Source: Vallitaleaceae bacterium
GTDB lineage: Bacteria; Bacillota; Clostridia; Lachnospirales; Vallitaleaceae
Assembly: GCA_028277605.1 (NCBI GenBank)
Contig: JANQFZ010000026.1
Location: 62,001-126,000 of the forward strand
DNA length: 64,000 nt
Direction: 5' to 3'
Part shown: positions 58,565 to 64,000 of the stretch, one piece after another
Layout of the letters: every line of letters begins with the position of its first letter
Position numbering within the stretch: position 1 is the first letter of the stretch
Program-made: the position numbers and the translations under genes
The notes under the pieces: generated by a model
Seen by the model: only the letters and a program-made list of their open reading frames with translations
Database searches by the model: none
What the model was told of the DNA's origin: nothing

Positions 58565-58590
58565 CCCTACCTTACAATTATAAGATAGGG
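58565..58590 (-). terminator. Terminator of the Tad cluster
   Basis: CCCTAcCTTA / TAAGaTAGGG, a nine-pair stem with one mismatch, followed on the minus strand by ATTTTATTT. Confidence 0.7.
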
Positions 58591-58604
58591 TGTATTTATA
58601 GCGT

Positions 58605-59429
58605 TTAGTCAGCAAAATTAAACGACTGAAGCAGTACCTTGAATAATTCATTCTCCTTCATGGATGATACATTGATTGCATTCTCTAATGAAGGTATAGT
58701 AATACTCGGTAAAGTATCTGAAAGATAGTCTATTGAAAAGTTACTTCTTAAACTGAACGTCTTATGATTCACTATGAAATCTACCTGTGCAGCATCTCCT
58801 ACTGCTGTTATGTAAAATTGGGTTAATGTCTCTAATGGTAATATCCATAAACTTTTATGAACAGGTACAATGGAATTTATCCATTCTTTTAATATTTTCC
58901 CTTCGTCCTCAATAGAGTACTTATTTGTCCTTACTAGTATTTCTGAATTATTTCTTACCTTTATTGGTACAGCACTTGGTTTTTCTTGTCGTATTAATCT
59001 AGATTCTAAAGTATCAAGAACACTTTTATAGATATTGTCCTGATTGTAAGATGGACATACAAAGTATAAAAGCTTATGATACGGTGTTTCCAAAATAATT
59101 ACATCTTTATTCGTATACAGCGTCCCTAATGCCATACGACATCCTTCCATACCGTAATCCATATAGAAACTTGTTCTAGATTGCATTTGCTTGTGATTAA
59201 CTGTGCCTTCAATTCCAAATTCTAGTTCTGTTAAGCTCTTATCCATAACTTCTTGGTTTTCCATATATAATGTCCCACTAAAATGATAATTCTTCTGAAG
59301 TATATCCGATACAGCTTTTTTTACACTTTCTTCTTTATTAGAATATGGGATACAAGCTAAAAATAACAAAAATATAAAAATCATAACAAATAGACTTAAA
59401 AATACGAAATGATATTTTTTATGCTTCAG
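58605..59429 (-). CDS. Putative lipoprotein of the Tad cluster, CTG start proposed
   Basis: The frame opens at GTG 59489 with no ribosome site. A perfect AGGAGG lies at codons 17-19 of that frame, and seven bases after it comes CTG at 59429. From there the product begins LKHKKYHFVFLSLFVMIFIF and reaches a lipobox-like LLFLAC at residue 26, a normal lipoprotein signal peptide. The 248-residue mature part is unrecognised, with mixed strands and helices (YHFSGTLYMENQEV, CRMALGTLYTNKDVIILETP). The position after the FHA gene at the end of the Tad cluster suggests a pilus-related role. CTG initiation is unusual and needs proof. Confidence 0.6.
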   Translation of the reverse strand: MKHKKYHFVFLSLFVMIFIFLLFLACIPYSNKEESVKKAVSDILQKNYHFSGTLYMENQEVMDKSLTELEFGIEGTVNHKQMQSRTSFYMDYGMEGCRMALGTLYTNKDVIILETPYHKLLYFVCPSYNQDNIYKSVLDTLESRLIRQEKPSAVPIKVRNNSEILVRTNKYSIEDEGKILKEWINSIVPVHKSLWILPLETLTQFYITAVGDAAQVDFIVNHKTFSLRSNFSIDYLSDTLPSITIPSLENAINVSSMKENELFKVLLQSFNFAD

Positions 59430-59493
59430 TTCTTTTCCTCCTAATACTAAGAGATTGCTTAACTTATCTATTGAAAGCCTGCTAATCACCTTT

Positions 59494-60870
59494 TTAGTTA
59501 AGTTTAAAAATGTAATCCTCGTTAGAGAATGTAATAAGACTATTATGTTTTAACTCATACATTTCATTGCTTTTGATACATTTACCATCTAGGTAAGTAC
59601 CGTTCTTTGAGTTTAAATCCATAATATAATAAGACTGATCTTTTTGAATTATCTTACTGTGAATTCTGCTTACTGATATATTTTTAATAACATAATCCAC
59701 CTCTGTATCAAGCTTTCCAACAATAAATGGTGTTTTATGAATCTTTATCTGCCTTTCGCTTATTTTATGAATCAAGCAAGCTTCTTTTTTCTCTTGCATA
59801 GAAAACGTGTTTAAAAAGGTCGTCTCATGTGTTGGACTAGCTTTATTGGTTTGTTCGTAATAGAGAAGCGGCTGAAACTTTTCAATCGGTGGATCATTTT
59901 CCTTTTCCTTAGTATTCACTTGAATACTATGATTTTTATTCTCATGATTGATATCTTGCTTTTCAACACTTTGCTTGTTCATCTTCTGTTTTATTTTTTT
60001 TATAACTGCCCATTGCTTTTTGCAAAGCAATACATCAAGACATATAAGAACCACGACTGCTGTTAAGATATGTTTCAGACTCATCTGATTGGAATAAGCA
60101 TCATTTAAAAATCCTCCCCACAGCATAAGCAGAAAAAGAACTCCTACAATACCTTGAATCATAAGAATTATTCCTATGCTCTTTATAGAAGAGTTCCCAT
60201 TCATTCTATTCTTTTTTACTTTAACTTCTTTTTTCTCTTGAACCTGTGGCAATGAGGCGGCTTCATCTAAAAAGTGCTTTTGTTCTGATAACTTCCTTTC
60301 CTCTTTACACAACTTTGTGCTTGCATATAAAAGCGTTTCTATATCTCCATAATGATAGGATGTTTGCTTGGTTAAGTTATATAGATTATACATAAGCATA
60401 ATAGCGTTCATATCTTCTTTATCTACCTTATCAAATAGGTATAATATGATATCATTGGTTTGCTTCATGATATCACTTACCTTTTCTTTTAAAGGTATGT
60501 ACATAAAATATGGCTGAAAGCTGGCAGCATCCATATAAATATATTTTGGATCAAGAACAATACTGTGTTCACTTAGCAGGTAAGCTTCACACTGTTTATT
60601 GATATTCATAATTCCTAAAATAAGTGTTTTTAACTCTTCATAGTCTAGAGCTTTTCTCTCTAATACATGAGTCAATTTCTGCTTGGATGTGATATCATAG
60701 TAAAATCTGAATTGATTATTATGAACTTCTGCCATGACAGTTAGTAAATTTGGGATATCATTTTGACAAACCATATTGAGCTGATAGTTCTTTATGTCAT
60801 TGATTTCATTAAGAATTGCAAAACTCTTCGATGCTTTTCTTTCATATGTTATATTAAGCCTTTCTACCAT
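59494..60870 (-). CDS. DUF6382-like and FHA-domain protein of the Tad cluster
   Basis: A 458-residue protein: an N-terminal soluble domain (about 1-170, with FRFYYDITSKQKLTHVLE and YIYMDAASFQPYFMYIPL, the DUF6382 pattern), two membrane helices (about 233-252 and 262-280), a polar linker and a C-terminal FHA domain (about 375-458) with VSRIHSKI and DLNSKNGTYLDG. FHA domains bind phosphothreonine, so a Ser/Thr kinase may signal to the pilus machine; no kinase gene is in the window. It lies 18 bases after the pilin gene. Such proteins commonly sit in clostridial Tad clusters. Confidence 0.85.
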   Translation of the reverse strand: MVERLNITYERKASKSFAILNEINDIKNYQLNMVCQNDIPNLLTVMAEVHNNQFRFYYDITSKQKLTHVLERKALDYEELKTLILGIMNINKQCEAYLLSEHSIVLDPKYIYMDAASFQPYFMYIPLKEKVSDIMKQTNDIILYLFDKVDKEDMNAIMLMYNLYNLTKQTSYHYGDIETLLYASTKLCKEERKLSEQKHFLDEAASLPQVQEKKEVKVKKNRMNGNSSIKSIGIILMIQGIVGVLFLLMLWGGFLNDAYSNQMSLKHILTAVVVLICLDVLLCKKQWAVIKKIKQKMNKQSVEKQDINHENKNHSIQVNTKEKENDPPIEKFQPLLYYEQTNKASPTHETTFLNTFSMQEKKEACLIHKISERQIKIHKTPFIVGKLDTEVDYVIKNISVSRIHSKIIQKDQSYYIMDLNSKNGTYLDGKCIKSNEMYELKHNSLITFSNEDYIFKLN

Positions 60871-60888
60871 TTAGACCACATCCTTATT

Positions 60889-61062
60889 TTAGGGTGTTAC
60901 GGAATTAGCATCTTGAATGATTTTATCAATAAGATTTCTAACCAGCTCACCAATTTTATCTCCAAATATAGCTACCAAACCAATCAATATGACTAAAATC
61001 AATACAAGTTCAACAATTCCTATGCCGCTTTCATCTTTTATGAAGTCTTTTATAGCCTTCAC
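60889..61062 (-). CDS. Flp-type pilin
   Basis: A 57-residue pilin, missed by length cut-offs. GTG at 61062 follows GGAGG by seven bases. After a short charged leader (KAIKDFIKDES) comes GIGIVELVLILVILIGLVAI, the hydrophobic pilin helix with Glu at position 5 after the probable cleavage site (G-IGIVE), then a short charged tail DKIGELVRNLIDKIIQDANS. This is the Flp/Fap pattern of the Tad pilus. It is the only major pilin seen here. It has its own promoter (61189-61217), so it can be made in excess. Confidence 0.88.
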   Translation of the reverse strand: MKAIKDFIKDESGIGIVELVLILVILIGLVAIFGDKIGELVRNLIDKIIQDANSVTP

Positions 61063-61188
61063 TTCATCCCCTCCGTATTTATTATCCTTTAACCAAACCC
61101 CTTATATTAGGTTAAAGCTTAGTTCAGTATATGATTTTGATCCATTTTTGCTATTAATGAATGCTCTATTCCATTCACGATTTAAAAC

Positions 61189-61217
61189 CTTATAATATAC
61201 TCTATGAAAATGGACAA
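61189..61217 (-). promoter_or_regulatory. Promoter of the Flp pilin gene
   Basis: On the minus strand TTGTCC (61217-61212), a 17-base spacer and TATAAG (61194-61189), about 127 bases before the pilin start. Confidence 0.55.
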
Positions 61218-61246
61218 CTGGTTATTATGATTATTTGTTCTTACAC

Positions 61247-62740
61247 TTAAACCCTTAAGAGAAACATAGCTGGCATTATAACTATCAGGAGTATAATCAC
61301 TAACATGATTCCCATAGGCAATAATAGTTTAGTGCTTGCACGTTCACCAAGTTTAATTGCAAGTGATTTTCTTATTGTCCACGCTTCCTTGGATTGTTCA
61401 TATAATGCTTTTATCACAGTTTCATTTCCCTTTTTTAAATTTTGGATCAGCAAAGTGCTAAATCTTAACATCTCAGGTATGCCACATCGTTTGCCAAAAG
61501 CTTCATAGGCTTTTATTTCAGGTATTCCATTATTTATCTCTTGCAAGGTTATTTTCATTTGTTCATAGATAGTTTTCTCTTTTATTTTAGATTGGCTTAG
61601 GGCTTTATTATAGTCCTCAACAATTTTAGTCCATGCTCTTGAGATGGTCATGCCTGCATAGATTAATAAATTCAGTTTATAGATAAGTTCAGGAAGTTCT
61701 TTACGCATATCATTATTTCTGCTTTGTATTTTTTGTGTGATTTCATAATCTTTTCCAATAAAGACTAAGACACCACCTATCAATCCTAGTATCAAAATTT
61801 TTATTGCTAGATGTTGAGATTCTCTTTTACTCCAATGTATATCTACTTCATTTATTTTATTAGGTAACACAACTTCTTCTGAATCGTCTTGACCCTCTAA
61901 GGGGTTTTTTAGTAACGCATCCAACTCTAACTCTGCCTGTAACAATTTCTCTTCAGGTGAAAGATTAAGAGGCACAAGGGTTATACTTATTTCTTTTGCT
62001 TTATTTAATCCCAAATAGCTTAAAGTTGCTGTGCAATTAACTTTTTCTTTCCTATTTTGAGTAAGCTCACACAATAGCTCTCCCTGCTGATTGATAAAAC
62101 TGGGATTATCTATATGCCACTCAATACATATATCAGTATTTGGATAAATGGTCACTAGATTTAAGGAATGACAAACATGCATCAGATCCTCGTTATCTCC
62201 CTTTATGATATGAGGCAAATACTCGGCTGCTTCTTCTAATAAGTGTTGAGCAGTTTCTGAATCAGGTAGCTGCTTGGGTATACGTATAGAATAAGGTTTT
62301 GTTCTTATAGTATCATCAAGTCTTAAGTGGGCTTCAACACCAACGTATCGATCCCTTTGATGATAATAGGGTCTTTGGATGGTGTTGAATCGATTACCTC
62401 CTTCATGACTAAAGCTGATTAATAATGCTAAAAGTGAGGCTGCTGTTATTACAACAAGTATATAGCTTATCTTATCTGCCCAATGCAAACGAAGCCTTAA
62501 TTCTAGTTCTTTTTCAGGATAGAGTAAAAGCAGTTTTTTTCGTAAGTATCCATCCATTTTTAGCTGATACTCATAATGCAGAACCTTTTCCATTAGAAAA
62601 AGCGAAGCAGGAAGAATTAGAAATAATTTATACTTTTTGGATCCAACAGCTTCTAATTCTTTATGATACATATGTCTAGATGCCGAATACAATACAATCA
62701 TACAAATCACTATGATAAAGCTCAGAATAAAAACCAACAT
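61247..62740 (-). CDS. tadC: TadC-like pilus assembly protein with inserted Ig-like domain
   Basis: A 497-residue inner-membrane platform protein. The C-terminal part (about 310-497) is a T2SSF domain (RKELPELIYKLNLLIYAGMT, RASTKLLLPMGIMLVIILLI). The N-terminal part has membrane helices near 1-18, 40-58 and 91-110, and then about 200 soluble residues not found in ordinary TadC. Within these, IRIPKQLPDSETAQHLLEEA and NLVTIYPNTDICIEWHIDNP with TATLSYLGLNKAKEISITLV have the pattern of a worn bacterial Ig domain. Family TadC proteins are about 300 residues, so this is an enlarged form. It starts three bases after tadB. Confidence 0.82.
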   Translation of the reverse strand: MLVFILSFIIVICMIVLYSASRHMYHKELEAVGSKKYKLFLILPASLFLMEKVLHYEYQLKMDGYLRKKLLLLYPEKELELRLRLHWADKISYILVVITAASLLALLISFSHEGGNRFNTIQRPYYHQRDRYVGVEAHLRLDDTIRTKPYSIRIPKQLPDSETAQHLLEEAAEYLPHIIKGDNEDLMHVCHSLNLVTIYPNTDICIEWHIDNPSFINQQGELLCELTQNRKEKVNCTATLSYLGLNKAKEISITLVPLNLSPEEKLLQAELELDALLKNPLEGQDDSEEVVLPNKINEVDIHWSKRESQHLAIKILILGLIGGVLVFIGKDYEITQKIQSRNNDMRKELPELIYKLNLLIYAGMTISRAWTKIVEDYNKALSQSKIKEKTIYEQMKITLQEINNGIPEIKAYEAFGKRCGIPEMLRFSTLLIQNLKKGNETVIKALYEQSKEAWTIRKSLAIKLGERASTKLLLPMGIMLVIILLIVIMPAMFLLRV

Positions 62741-62743
62741 CTT

Positions 62744-63505
62744 CTATACCTCAATATCCATGATTTTATTAGCAAGTTTTACACTAATCATATAAAACAC
62801 GAAAGAAACGGTCATGATTATTCTTCCTATTCCTGTTTGATAGAGAACACTTAAATAGTCTGGTGATACAAATTGCAGATAGAGTAGTATAAGCGGAATA
62901 AACAGGCTTAGTAATAGCTGTTCTAGTTTCTTTTGGGTCATGGTCAGCTGTATGTCACGCACAATTTCTAGTTTTTCATTCATTATTTGAGAAGTATATT
63001 TGATGATTTTTACACTATCTCCTCCAGTTCTCTTGGTTGTAATGAAGACATTAACAAAATTTTTTATGTCTTCAATATCTGCTCTATAGGCAAACTCTGC
63101 TAAAGCTTGTTCTATGGTTACGTTAACCTCAAGCTTTCTAATAATTAGATTAAACTCTTTTATGATGGATGTATCCTCTGGATATATCATTTTTAGTTCA
63201 ATGATCGCATCTCTAAACGCTGTCTCTATCGATTTCCCAGCCTCAAGTGAGGTTGAAAGAGCATAGATAGCATCCTTAAACTCATACTTGAGTTCTTCTT
63301 TTCTCTTATTAACCAAATCTTTTCTTTTATAAAACGGATAATAAAGTCCTGCTAAAGACACAATTAAAGCAATTCCCATATGATTATAGAATAAGATAGC
63401 AAGAATAAACATTGTCGATATTCCAATACTCGCATAACGTATTATTTCCTGTATGGATAATGTATAACAATTGTAATCGTATTCAATCTTATTATTAACC
63501 CTCAT
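62744..63505 (-). CDS. tadB: TadB-like pilus assembly protein
   Basis: A 253-residue membrane platform protein with a T2SSF domain: two N-terminal helices (IGISTMFILAILFY, IALIVSLAGLYYPFY), a cytoplasmic helical domain with FKDAIYALSTSLEAGKSIETAF and ITTKRTGGDSVKIIKYTS, and two C-terminal helices. It works with TadC and the TadA/CpaF motor to add pilins. It overlaps the end of the motor gene by 11 bases. Confidence 0.9.
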   Translation of the reverse strand: MRVNNKIEYDYNCYTLSIQEIIRYASIGISTMFILAILFYNHMGIALIVSLAGLYYPFYKRKDLVNKRKEELKYEFKDAIYALSTSLEAGKSIETAFRDAIIELKMIYPEDTSIIKEFNLIIRKLEVNVTIEQALAEFAYRADIEDIKNFVNVFITTKRTGGDSVKIIKYTSQIMNEKLEIVRDIQLTMTQKKLEQLLLSLFIPLILLYLQFVSPDYLSVLYQTGIGRIIMTVSFVFYMISVKLANKIMDIEV

Positions 63506-64000
63506 GGCTTATCCCCTTAATACCTGCCATTAACAATTTTTGCTGATGGTGAAGGTCATTGGTCTTTAAAAGCACCCCTTCCTTAAGTAAAAAAAGCGGA
63601 TTGAGTTGTATTTCGCCGTCCTCATACTGATCTATCTCAACAATCTCTATCACTTTTCTTGCTCCATTCCTTGTTCGACCTAGAAAAATCATGACATCTA
63701 TTGCAGAAGCAATCTGCTGGCGTATAGCTTCAACTGGCATCAATAAGCCTGTTAAAATCATAGTTTCTAATCTGCAAAGCATATCCTTCGTTGAGTTTGC
63801 ATGACCAGTTGAAAGCGAACCATCATGACCTGTATTCATCGCTTGAAGCATATCTAACGCCTCAGGTCCCCGCACCTCACCAACAATTATTCTATCTGGC
63901 CTCATTCTTAATGAGGTCTTAATGAGTTCCCGAATGGTAATCTCTTCAGCACCATGTATGGTCGAATTTCTTGTCTCTAATTGAACCAAGTTGTTAACCC
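63495..64000 (-). CDS. tadA: CpaF/TadA pilus motor ATPase, C-terminal part (cut by window edge)
   Basis: The open frame runs past the right edge. The visible end reads VNNLVQLETRNSTIHG, LRMRPDRIIVGEVRGPEALD (Walker B and Asp-box region) and MNTGHDGSLSTGHANSTKDM (His box), the C-terminal ATPase core of CpaF/TadA motors. Codons 63990-64000 continue the family sequence upstream of the TTG at 63989, so that TTG is not the start. The Walker A lies outside the window. It powers Flp pilus assembly with TadB and TadC. Confidence 0.93.
   Translation of the reverse strand, partial: VNNLVQLETRNSTIHGAEEITIRELIKTSLRMRPDRIIVGEVRGPEALDMLQAMNTGHDGSLSTGHANSTKDMLCRLETMILTGLLMPVEAIRQQIASAIDVMIFLGRTRNGARKVIEIVEIDQYEDGEIQLNPLFLLKEGVLLKTNDLHHQQKLLMAGIKGISHEG

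Overview
The window reads as chromosome from a low-GC, spore-forming Gram-positive anaerobe of the Clostridia. The grounds are AT-rich intergenic DNA, consensus AAGGAGG ribosome sites, frequent TTG starts, a CwlD-type amidase, YwmB next to MurA, S-layer-homology proteins, and the gene order sua5-ywlE-rpiB-dCMP deaminase-tagO-wecB-atp, which is shared across Firmicutes. I cannot name the genus. I saw no rRNA, tRNA, CRISPR array, insertion sequence or prophage.

Layout. 1-7029: three metallopeptidases (M29 partial, PepT, M42) around asnS and a zinc-ribbon membrane protein. 7079-8633: a small basic protein, a degenerate amidase-like protein and a GNAT acetyltransferase. 8783-12858: a heterodimeric ABC exporter preceded by two short leader ORFs and mutually exclusive hairpins that look like a translation-controlled attenuator. 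13033-16349: PrsA foldase, universal stress protein, a hypothetical gene. 16361-19037: ywmB, murA and an Arg/Tyr-rich protein. 19125-29241: an operon for one small and two very large exported proteins with FN3-like and SLH-like parts. 29293-31821: an AT-rich island with a frameshifted secreted-protein gene. 31901-37695: an oppABCDF peptide importer. 38353-46078: a complete F-type ATP synthase operon whose rotor has a normal c subunit and a fused double-hairpin c subunit, both with Na+-type ligands. 46218-51740: cell-wall precursor and housekeeping genes. 52000-55983: a four-gene spermidine operon. 55978-58488: cell-wall or spore hydrolases. 58605-64000: a Tad/Flp pilus cluster running off the right edge.

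Together the genes describe a peptide-using cell (Opp importer plus peptidases) with a probably sodium-driven ATP synthase, an S-layer-like surface, spermidine made from arginine, and a Tad pilus. The two points most worth following are the exporter attenuator at 12359-12858 and the F/V-hybrid rotor at 43700-44570. Small genes found by reading the sequence directly are the 43-codon and 13-codon leader ORFs and the 57-residue Flp pilin. Several starts were moved to TTG, GTG or even CTG codons because of well-placed ribosome sites.
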